Assembly (NCBI GenBank): GCA_020026285.1
Contig: JAHHQS010000148.1
Coordinates: 1 to 9,394, forward strand
DNA: 9,394 nt
From: Parabacteroides sp.
GTDB lineage: Bacteria > Bacteroidota > Bacteroidia > Bacteroidales > Tannerellaceae
Direction of reading: 5' to 3'
Shown here piece by piece: positions 1-7,400 of this stretch. The notes beneath the pieces are model-generated. The model had not been told where the DNA came from, searched no databases, and was given only the letters and a program-made list of their open reading frames with translations. Within the stretch, counting starts at the first letter, position 1. Every line of letters starts with the position of its first letter. The position numbers were made by a program, and so were the translations under genes.

Positions 1-39
1 CAATTCTGTGAGATTTGTGTTATTCTTTTTGTGAGCCAT
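1..39 (-). CDS. 5' end of a divergent gene, product unknown (partial)
   Basis: Read on the minus strand, an ATG at 39-37 opens a frame of 13 codons (MAHKKNNTNLTEL) that runs off the window edge without a stop. It is preceded by AAAGGAGA (54 to 47), seven bases from the ATG, which is a convincing ribosome binding site. The basic, polar start says nothing about function. It is transcribed away from the P-loop gene at 238, so the roughly 200 bases between them probably carry both promoters. Too little is visible to name a family; the call as a gene rests only on the ribosome binding site and the open frame. Confidence 0.5.
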   Translation of the reverse strand, partial: MAHKKNNTNLTEL

Positions 40-96
40 TAGGGTCTCTCCTTTGTATGATAATTGTGTGGTAACTATCATTTTGCAGGGACCCTA
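40..96. repeat. Nested imperfect palindrome beside the divergent start
   Basis: Outer arms are TAGGGTCTCT (40-49) and AGGGACCCTA (87-96), complementary at 9 of 10 positions, the exception being a G-T wobble. Inner arms are ATGATAATT (57-65) and AACTATCAT (73-81), complementary at 8 of 9, around a 7-base centre GTGTGGT. The two pairs share almost the same centre (68-69), so they form one long stem with an internal loop. The minus-strand gene's ribosome binding site (54-47) lies in the internal loop and runs into the outer arm, which ends directly at its ATG. It could be an RNA hairpin that limits translation of that gene, a protein operator, or a recombination site. Confidence 0.5.
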
Positions 97-237
97 GTGG
101 CCTGTCTGTTTCTGATTCACTTTTGCGAACTTAATTATGCGCTATCGGATATATTGCTATAGCTGCAAAAGCGCCAAAGGTAATTCTATGGGATCAAATT
201 CACATAGATTCATCTAACAAAATAGGAGGGAAGAGAA

Positions 238-861
238 GTGCCGGTTCAGTTTCGTGTTGTATCGAAGTCTATTTTATGGGACATTAAGCTGATTTACAAA
301 CTATCCTATGTTGTTGGAGATAGTGGTAGCGGTAAAACGCATTTGTATTCTCTTAAAAAAAAGTACGATAAATACGCTGTAGATAAGGATCCTGGTGTAA
401 GTGTCTGGACATGGGAGAATTATCAAACGGCTGTGGGTATGCCTGAAATAGTATGCGAGGATGATAACCATAAGCCTAAGAGGGAGTATAAATACCCCGC
501 TGAAATCAATGTTGTTGTGATAGACGAACTGCAATTGGAGAGCGTGTGGAAGGATTTCAACGCACAAGACATTCTTGCGCAATGGGTGAGGGAAGCCCCT
601 AACACATATTGGGTGTTTATGACACGTAAATATTCAAAGTTTATGGCTGCGCACATTCAAAGTGTTTACAGAATGGATACTACAGAATCGAATGGAGTAT
701 TCTATCGTGGGTTTACAAAGACAAGTCTAAATAAATTTCCCGGAGCAACAGCAGTTCGGTACCAGCTCTGCAAATATTTATCCTCAGTGTATTCATTCAA
801 GAAGTATGACTCGTCTACAGTCTTTAGCCAGATAGTCACAGAAGATCCTGGAGTAGAATAG
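238..861 (+). CDS. Small P-loop NTPase, upstream partner of a DUF4869-like gene
   Basis: A 207-residue cytoplasmic protein beginning at GTG 238, chosen because AGGAGGG (224-230) sits seven bases upstream. A Walker A motif, GDSGSGKT, spans residues 27-34, and a Walker B strand, VVVIDE, spans residues 92-97, ending in the acidic pair expected of an ATP-hydrolysing P-loop protein. A later hydrophobic strand, WVFMTRK, in the Walker B neighbourhood could be a sensor-type strand. There are no membrane segments or signal peptide. The protein is short for an AAA+ ATPase and has no recognisable second domain, so its substrate is unknown. It is followed after 86 bases by the DUF4869-like gene on the same strand, suggesting a co-transcribed pair. 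The P-loop assignment is firm; any role (accessory, mobile-element or defence) is inference. Confidence 0.8.
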   Translation: MPVQFRVVSKSILWDIKLIYKLSYVVGDSGSGKTHLYSLKKKYDKYAVDKDPGVSVWTWENYQTAVGMPEIVCEDDNHKPKREYKYPAEINVVVIDELQLESVWKDFNAQDILAQWVREAPNTYWVFMTRKYSKFMAAHIQSVYRMDTTESNGVFYRGFTKTSLNKFPGATAVRYQLCKYLSSVYSFKKYDSSTVFSQIVTEDPGVE

Positions 862-892
862 AGGATGCTTTTTCAGTCACTTCTCAAGTTTC

Positions 893-917
893 GATAAATT
901 CTTTTGTTCGATTTATC
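893..917 (+). repeat. Small inverted repeat between the P-loop and DUF4869-like genes
   Basis: GATAAAT (893-899) and ATTTATC (911-917) are perfect inverted repeats around an 11-base loop. They end 17 bases before the next gene's GGAGG. The stem is all A/T except one pair and lacks a following T-run, so it is not a convincing terminator. It may be a weak intercistronic hairpin or chance. Confidence 0.25.
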
Positions 918-947
918 CAGATATTAAAATAAGCGGAGGCGAGTCGT

Positions 948-1640
948 ATGCTTAATGTATATTGGGATGAGGATTTCACTTCTTCTGAGAATGTATTTTT
1001 ATCAACGGATCAGTATTTTGATGATTGCATTACTGCGGATGCTTTGCAGCAGCCGATCTATAAGTTGCTTATTGAAAGCATTGATCATTGTACAGTGAAC
1101 AGTAAGGGAATTGTTACTCATCTCAATAATGTATATACAACAACCGTAGATCGATTATCTACAGGTGTTAAGCAACTGATTTTAGTCTTGTTTACTGCAG
1201 ATATGGAAGGTGTTCCGGCTTTTCTAGGCTCGAGATTTGGAGATAATTGCTGGGACTGGGTGTATCTGTTCTCACATTTGAATTCATTTAGCCAGAGACC
1301 TCTTTCGATTTGTCTTGATTGTATCACACTTACGTTTGATCATACAGTTAAGATTAAATGCACAGATCCAAAGGGATTGATTATGGAGACACCTTATCAG
1401 GTTCAAAGGTATGCACATATTTCTTCTGCTGAGGAAGAGATGTTACAGAAGGATTTAAGTGTTGATCCAGTACGCAATAGACCAAGAAATCCTCCATACT
1501 TTGATTCTTTTAGGCATCTGTGCAAGGAACCAGATCAAGTGTGTTCAATGGACGATCTAAATAGAATTGCAGAACAGGTTTTAGCCAAAGAGACTGAGAA
1601 TTCCAGAGAGCCCAATTTACATAGATTTGTCAATATGTAG
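948..1640 (+). CDS. DUF4869-like protein
   Basis: A 230-residue protein starting at ATG 948, with GGAGG (935-939) eight bases upstream. Features that recall the clostridial DUF4869 family are the N-terminal MLNVYW, the aromatic pair in DQYFDD, the segment LSTGVKQLILVLF (from about residue 70) and GDNCWDWV (residues 98-105). I recognise these by pattern only; the family has no established function that I know of. The last 70 or so residues are polar and proline/charge-rich (for example RNRPRNPP) and look like an extension beyond the conserved part. There is no signal peptide or membrane segment. It follows the P-loop NTPase gene and is probably made from the same transcript, so the two may act together. 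Family assignment is moderate, function unknown. Confidence 0.65.
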   Translation: MLNVYWDEDFTSSENVFLSTDQYFDDCITADALQQPIYKLLIESIDHCTVNSKGIVTHLNNVYTTTVDRLSTGVKQLILVLFTADMEGVPAFLGSRFGDNCWDWVYLFSHLNSFSQRPLSICLDCITLTFDHTVKIKCTDPKGLIMETPYQVQRYAHISSAEEEMLQKDLSVDPVRNRPRNPPYFDSFRHLCKEPDQVCSMDDLNRIAEQVLAKETENSREPNLHRFVNM

Positions 1641-1646
1641 TAAGAG

Positions 1647-1698
1647 ATGATTCTTAAGAGTCATAAGAAGTCATGAGTTTGATTCTTATCAGGATAAG
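1647..1698 (+). promoter_or_regulatory. Cluster of palindromes, possible operator
   Basis: Just after the DUF4869-like stop there is an 18-bp palindrome (1647-1664, centred on CTTAAG) that matches at 8 of its 9 pairs. The pentamer GTCAT occurs twice, 11 bases apart. A perfect 6+6 palindrome, CTTATC-AG-GATAAG, follows at 1685-1698, and GATTCTTA occurs at 1649-1656 and again at 1681-1688. None is followed by a T-run, so a terminator is unlikely. Such clustering in a 157-base gap is compatible with a regulator binding site for the next gene, but no regulator is identified. Confidence 0.3.
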
Positions 1699-1797
1699 TG
1701 GGTTATTTGGTGTCCAACTTCATGCTGCAATCAACCAACAGAAATAATCATATACCGACAAAATAATGTATCAATGAAGATACAAAAGGAGAATACG

Positions 1798-2361
1798 ATG
1801 AAAGTCCCATTGAAAAAATGGCTGAAGTTTCCTAATGATAAATATCCGCAGGAGCTTACCACGCTCAGGCTCTATATGCCGATCTATGCCAATGCGTTTA
1901 TGTATAATAAAGGCGGCCAGGATGAAGAATCATCTTTTTTGAATGGATCCAACCTGATCGGCTATGAGGATTCCATTGCGGCGGCGCTGGTGAGGAAAGG
2001 TATGCCGGAGGAAGCAGAACGCGGTCTTATGCACTGGTACCGCAAAAATGATACTGTGAACAGAAAAGTCCGCTCAGTGGTATTTACGGTCGAGAGCCGG
2101 GAGCAGCAGCTCTGGGGCGTTGCTGAATGCCGTGTTGCAGGCAGGCTGAATCCGGAGGAGCTGGCCGCACTGAAAGATTACATCTCTGGACAGGCATCCG
2201 ATGGCTGGGGGGAGGGCTTTGAACAGTGCGAGATCCAAACGAGTGACGCCGGGCTGCATGTCCATCTGTGGAGCGGTGAAAACTGGAGCATCAAAACCGA
2301 GCAGGAGCGCTTCCCACCAAAGGCCACAAAGGAATCCCTTGATGCGCAAATGCCTTTCTGA
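1798..2361 (+). CDS. Conserved hypothetical protein with GQxSDGWGEGFEQ motif, GC-rich
   Basis: A 187-residue protein. An ATG at 1774 in the same frame is possible, but AAGGAG (1786-1791) sits six bases before ATG 1798, so the shorter form (MKVPLKKW...) is preferred. The most recognisable part is GQASDGWGEGFEQ at residues 131-143, followed by a short strand and a Trp-rich end. I have the impression of similar small proteins on clostridial integrative and conjugative elements or phages, but I cannot name the family and give no function. The gene is clearly richer in G+C than its neighbours: 38 of 60 bases in 2101-2160 against 17 of 60 in 3001-3060. That, and its isolation between two gaps, suggests a separate origin from the operon that follows. 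No membrane segments. Confidence 0.7.
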   Translation: MKVPLKKWLKFPNDKYPQELTTLRLYMPIYANAFMYNKGGQDEESSFLNGSNLIGYEDSIAAALVRKGMPEEAERGLMHWYRKNDTVNRKVRSVVFTVESREQQLWGVAECRVAGRLNPEELAALKDYISGQASDGWGEGFEQCEIQTSDAGLHVHLWSGENWSIKTEQERFPPKATKESLDAQMPF

Positions 2362-2421
2362 GAACTGTAGGTGAATGAGTATAAGAAAAAAGCGAGAAAG
2401 CGTTTATCATGGCCTTGCTGG

Positions 2422-2456
2422 CAATTAGCACAACAATATACTAAATGTGCTGTTTG
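2422..2456 (+). repeat. Inverted repeat in the gap before the operon
   Basis: AGCACA (2427-2432) and TGTGCT (2446-2451) are perfect inverted repeats around a 13-base AT-rich loop; including outer CA/TG pairs, 8 of 11 positions match. It lies 60 bases after the GC-rich gene's stop. The following bases (GTTTGAATATTG) contain few consecutive T, so as a terminator it would be weak; an operator is the alternative. Confidence 0.25.
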
Positions 2457-2517
2457 AATATTGATATGGTGTGAATATACAAAAAATATAGAAAGCTCGA
2501 TTGATTTTAAGTATACT
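2454..2517 (+). promoter_or_regulatory. Likely promoter region of the three-gene operon
   Basis: The 187-base gap before the operon is very AT-rich and holds several sigma-A-like elements. TTGAAT (2454-2459) and TATACA (2476-2481) are spaced 16 bases apart. TTGATA (2461-2466) pairs only at a long 20-base spacing with TATAGA (2487-2492). TATACT (2512-2517) is a good -10 but has no matching -35. No single choice is compelling; the region is called on position and composition. Confidence 0.3.
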
Positions 2518-2548
2518 GGGGTTCTGAAAACATGGGGAGGCACAAGGG

Positions 2549-4411
2549 ATGGAAGATCAGAAGCAGGATAATTATGATAAATTTATTGGTGGATTGAATG
2601 AAAAGGATAAATTTGATGCGGACTTAAAGCAATACCTTATAGCGATAAAGTATATATCGGAGATATCAGTGGAAAGTATTGATGTGCCAGATAAAAGAGA
2701 AAGAATTAACGAAAATCTGGAATATATTGTCAACTTTGTAAATAAGTATTCTGTTGCCTATTATGAAATAAGTTTGGTCAAAGGATTTAAAATAAATGAA
2801 AAAGACGCTGACGGGAACTGGAAAATAGATGGACGTGACTACTATTATTATATCGCTGACCAAACAATGAAGGCATCAGTCTATTATGTGCGATATCTGA
2901 ATTATATTGATAAGCACATGGGTATGCATACAAAGGCAAAAGAAACTTTAGACAAGAATATTACTGAAATCAAAAACATGAAAAATAAGGATATTCTTAT
3001 TTCGGATAAAAATATTATCAGTGTAATAGATGATATGATGCAAGCAGAAAATGAGAAAGAGGACATAGAAAAGCTTCAAAAAATAAGACAGAAATGTCTG
3101 GAATGTGTCGATCAGATTAGAGCGCAAGACGTTAATTATCTGAAATATATGCTTTTTAACAACATGATGAGAGAAATCAGATATATTGGAGCAGCTTATC
3201 AATATCTATGGCATTGGGATCAGAAAACTAAAAATTTATTCAGAAATGTTTCACCTGACGATAGCAAGAATGAAAAGCAAGATACGCAAACGGAAAACGA
3301 CTGTACAAAAAAGGCTTTTTTACAGAATATGTTTAATACAGTTATTTCTCATATGAATAAATCAAGTGGAATACTGTACTCGTATTCAGAAGATCCGTAT
3401 ATAGATATATTTAAGTATCTGAAAATATCGAAAAAAACTGGAAATGACTCTTGGGTGAATATATCACCTGAGAATTCGTCAATTAAGATTGAGATAAATA
3501 ATTTGGAAAACAGCAATAGTGCGATATTTGAGATTATCAAAGGGGCAAAAATAAATTCTGTTTATGGCAAAGACGAGCCGCAAAGTTTTTATGATTTTGT
3601 GCAAGGTGAGAGCAAGACAAATGACGCAGCTGGGTTTGCGGTTGAGTTATACCCTGAATTACCGGAAAGAGAAAAGAACAGCAAAGATACCCCAAAGAAT
3701 ATAAAAGGATTGTTGGTCGAATATTTGAGAACCTGGGTGCCGGATGCCGATGTTAAAAAACTGATGTCGTATGTAGCAGATGACAAAGAGGTGGTGATAC
3801 ACAGAAAAATTGAAGAAAAGGTCGTACCTGTCACCGAAGAGAAAATTCCCAACATGGTGGTTGATGGTACGAGATATCGAGTTACCTTGGGTAAAAATGA
3901 GTTGATTTATTTACTTTTGAAAATCAACAAAAATTATAAGACTGTTGAAAGCGATGTAAATAAAGTTGTAAATAAAGTTGAAATAAATGTTGATTTTACA
4001 AGAACAGATGAATGGATTCGGAAAGTCATAAACAAGGAAACGAAAGATCCATATGTGCTTCAGGGGTGTATCACCCAACCAACTCAACAAATGGGAATAT
4101 CGATTGCTTTTAAATGTCAAATTGCAGCTTCGGGTTTATCCGGTATAGAAAACCCAACTTTGGAATCATGCAGGCAGGAAATCCAAAAAAATATAAAAAC
4201 TACAATAGCAGAATATTTCAAAGAAAGATACACGAACATACTGAAGACGGAATATAAGGCTGCTGATTTTATTCTTGACTTTATTAAAGAGGAGCAATAT
4301 GAATGTCCTTCATATATAACAGAATACAACGAATTTCAGCCAGATTATAACGATCCGGAAATCTCTCTTTTAAAACATATAATCTTTAAGAGGTGGCGTG
4401 ATGCAAACTAG
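2549..4411 (+). CDS. Large unassigned protein, first gene of a putative DUF262/NADAR system
   Basis: A 620-residue soluble protein; ATG 2549 is preceded by GGGGAGG (2534-2540) at eight bases. I do not recognise a family. Residues about 1-230 are mostly helical in character, with a strongly charged, coiled-coil-like stretch at about 130-190. A polar low-complexity linker (about 233-252) separates this from a mixed strand/helix region. Residues about 413-465 include a charged VxHRKIEEK stretch and a hydrophobic LIYLLLKI segment, and the last 130 residues look like a further compact domain. A 4-residue unit VNKV is tandemly repeated near residue 470. No Walker motif, HNH, PD-(D/E)xK or clear ADP-ribosyltransferase signature was seen by eye, and there are no membrane helices. 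Its stop overlaps the start of the DUF262 gene by 11 bases, implying coupled translation and a shared complex or pathway. It could be the sensor or the effector. Confidence 0.8.
   Translation: MEDQKQDNYDKFIGGLNEKDKFDADLKQYLIAIKYISEISVESIDVPDKRERINENLEYIVNFVNKYSVAYYEISLVKGFKINEKDADGNWKIDGRDYYYYIADQTMKASVYYVRYLNYIDKHMGMHTKAKETLDKNITEIKNMKNKDILISDKNIISVIDDMMQAENEKEDIEKLQKIRQKCLECVDQIRAQDVNYLKYMLFNNMMREIRYIGAAYQYLWHWDQKTKNLFRNVSPDDSKNEKQDTQTENDCTKKAFLQNMFNTVISHMNKSSGILYSYSEDPYIDIFKYLKISKKTGNDSWVNISPENSSIKIEINNLENSNSAIFEIIKGAKINSVYGKDEPQSFYDFVQGESKTNDAAGFAVELYPELPEREKNSKDTPKNIKGLLVEYLRTWVPDADVKKLMSYVADDKEVVIHRKIEEKVVPVTEEKIPNMVVDGTRYRVTLGKNELIYLLLKINKNYKTVESDVNKVVNKVEINVDFTRTDEWIRKVINKETKDPYVLQGCITQPTQQMGISIAFKCQIAASGLSGIENPTLESCRQEIQKNIKTTIAEYFKERYTNILKTEYKAADFILDFIKEEQYECPSYITEYNEFQPDYNDPEISLLKHIIFKRWRDAN
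3956..3991 (+). repeat. 12-bp tandem repeat inside the unassigned gene
   Basis: GTAAATAAAGTT occurs twice back to back (3956-3967 and 3968-3979), followed by a degenerate third copy, GAAATAAATGTT (3980-3991). The unit is a multiple of three and encodes VNKV-VNKV-EINV, so copy-number change would keep the reading frame. Confidence 0.8.
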
Positions 4412-7400
4412 TTCGGAATTTATAACGCTCAGGGAACTTGTTGGTAAGCTTAAAGAGCGTACTGTTGTTATACCTTTAATGCAAAGAAACTATAAATGGG
4501 CAGTGCATTGTAACAATACGAGTGAGACATCTGCGGAAAAACTTTTACGGGATATAATAAATGCGAAGGAAAACGGAAAAAATGACTATACCATTGGTAT
4601 GACAACATTTTATGTGAAAGATGGTAAAGTTGAAATTATAGATGGACAGCAAAGATTGATTACATTATCGCTATTAATGAAAGCGTTGGGTAAGTATGAT
4701 GAGTTTATCCAGCTTAGCTTTGAAAGAGATGAAGAGAATAATAAGGAAAGAGAAAACTATCTGAAAGGTGGACAGAATACGAGCGGCGGTGTTGATGTAC
4801 AGCACATGCAAGCGACATGCAAGCTGTTCTGCGATATGCTTGAAGAAACAAAATCGAAGGACACCGAAGGTTTATATTTATGGATACTTGAAAATGTAAA
4901 GATCCTTTGCAGGTATACCGAAAATGAACCGCTGCAGGAATTTCTGAATCTCAATGAAAAGAAAACACCTTTCTCATCCACCGATTACGATAGAGCATAT
5001 CAACTGAAATATCAGGGAGAAAAGCAGAAAATTACTCCGGCAATGATCATTAGGGAGCATAATGCAATAGAAAAATATCTGTATTCCAACAACACTATCT
5101 TTACCTTAGTGAAAAAGAGGTATCCTGAGTCGGCCAATAGAATGGATCTGGTATTCGAAAAAATAAAATCTAATATGGAAAAACTTTCAGATTACTACGA
5201 AAAAATTGATGCGTTAAATGATGATGATAGAGATAAGAAATACAGAAGATGTTATTTATATTTAGAATATTGCCATAGAGTACTTAGAAGCATCAGTCAG
5301 GAGATTGAAGAACGAAACAAATCCAGTTTAAATGTTAATGTATATAATTCAGTAATGATGCTGTATAAAATGGATCCAGGGTTTAAGTTCTTTGATTTGT
5401 TAGACATTGATAAGCCTTTTGAGCAGAATGTGCAGGAGCAATTTAATTTGCTGGCCGAAACATATGGAAAAAATCCCAGTAAAAATGCTTTCATGCAGAG
5501 TCAGTTACTGGATAAAATGGATGAAAAAGAAGAACTTGCTGTTTCTAACTATGTGTATAAAGAGGCAGAACAATACCTGATACCTGAGAATCTTAAGTTG
5601 TTTGAGAATAAAGTTAAGCAAGTAGAACAGCTCATTGAAAAGGGGAAAAATTATTCTGACCTGATAAAAGGTGGGAAAAAATCATTTTATGATATTCTCA
5701 ATATCTCAGAAATCAAGCAGATTATTGTTCCAACCATACAGAGAGATTATACATTTGGCAGTAATAAGGAAAAAGTCGAGGGTTTGTTTCTGGATATTTC
5801 CAGAAATTGTATTTCGGGTTCGATTAAGGGATTGAAGGACAGCGATTTTGAGGACGATAGTATACCTAGCTTTGTATTTAAATCTTTAAAAAAAGGAAAA
5901 ATCTGGGATAAGGTAGGTGTTTATACGGATAATATAAAGCAAGCACCGAAATATAAGCTTGAAGCCTGTTGCCGCCCTTTTGGAATAAAAGTTGAAAAAT
6001 ATGTAAAAAACGGTTGGAAACCTGGTAATCCGGAAAAAGAAACGCTTAATAATGTTCTGAAAGAATGGAGCAATAAATTAAATATTTTTGATGAGCAGGA
6101 TTTTGAAAAAATCAAAAAAGGAAAATATCGGATCAATAGCGGAGAAGAAAAGTTTTTATTCAGCGTTATTTTGGGCTGTCTTGAAGATGGAAACTTTTAT
6201 CTTTATGATGGCCAGCAGCGTATGGTAACACTGGTCTACTTGTGTGCATTTTTGATCAATAAGTATTACAGTTCATTGAAACAAAATTATGAAACTCCAA
6301 GATACATAAATTTATTAAGAAAATTCAAATTTGAAGGAAGAAAAGAAGCAAATGACTTGCTGCTCCGTCTTCTGGATGTTGGTAAACCGATTGACGATCT
6401 GGATGCTGAATTAGTGCCATATATCATAGATCATTCTACTTTTTCCATTGTGAACATGATAAAAACATACGATGAGTATAAAAATGGTTATGGAAAAAAA
6501 ATAATGTCATTTGATTTAGATTATCTTATGAAAAATGTAGTTTTTGAATTTGCGGTAGTGAAAGAAGCATCTGTTGCCGATCAGATGTACATGGATTTGA
6601 ATTCAAAGAATGTGCCATTGACACCCTATGAGAATTATAAGGCGGAACTGGTGTATATTTTATCCACAAGGTTTTCCGAAAAATTTAATAGCGATTGGAA
6701 GTATCAATTAGATAATAACTTCTTAAATTGCTGTTATGAACAAGGCGGCGAATGGGATAAAACAAAGGCAGACAAAGCAGAACAACTTGAAATACAGCTG
6801 ATTCATTGGTGCTTTAAAATGGCATGTATGGAATATGGCATTTCCATAGGTGAAATTGATGATCCCCAAAAGAGATTATGCTGGTTGGAAGAGGATCATG
6901 CAGATGAGGTGCTGGAAATTGTAGGGGGAATCTTAAAGAAAACGCATCTCGATGCTTCAGAAAGTGGCCTTTTTGAGTTATTAAAAAATATAAACTTAAA
7001 GGAGAAAATTCTGGGACCACTCGTCCAGAACCGCGCAAATGGGCTTAACAAGGCGGATGAGTTTAATAAGGGAGAACTAAATCTATGGTTTAGATTAAGA
7101 GAATTGAAAAATACTGCTTCAAACGAGTATAAATTTGAGACAATGAATGATAGTCAGCTGAAAATATATAACTGGAATATAGATGATGTCAAAAGTAAAA
7201 TAAACTATTGGATTTCACTTGCGGAAAAGAAAAGCAGCAATGCGGAAAAGGAAAGTGACATGATCTGCTTTCTTCTTCCAAAGCTCCACTGCTTGTGGCA
7301 ATACGGTTATTTACAAGTTGATGTATTAGAAATTGCAGATGAGTTTAATGAAGAAGAATTGAAAGAGTATCTTGATTTCTTTTCTGAAAAATACCTGGAA

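Noticed and set aside
123..163. Promoter for the P-loop gene (TTGCGA with TATATT or the TATAGC-like element)
   Set aside because: Spacings are 21 bases or otherwise outside the usual 16-18, so no pair could be supported, although a promoter must lie in this gap.
186..207. Weak inverted repeat CTATG ... CATAG before the P-loop gene
   Set aside because: Five-base arms with a 12-base spacer are expected by chance in AT-rich DNA.
1647..1676. Nine-codon open frame (MILKSHKKS) after the DUF4869-like gene
   Set aside because: Very short, no convincing ribosome binding site, and better explained as part of the palindrome cluster.
2178..2543. 121-codon minus-strand open frame across the end of the GC-rich gene and the following gap
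   Set aside because: Half of it is antisense to a better-supported gene and the composition looks like a shadow frame.
2549..4411. Possible DarT-type ADP-ribosyltransferase in the 620-aa protein
   Set aside because: No recognisable DarT N-terminal signature or catalytic-glutamate context could be seen by eye; kept only as an open question.
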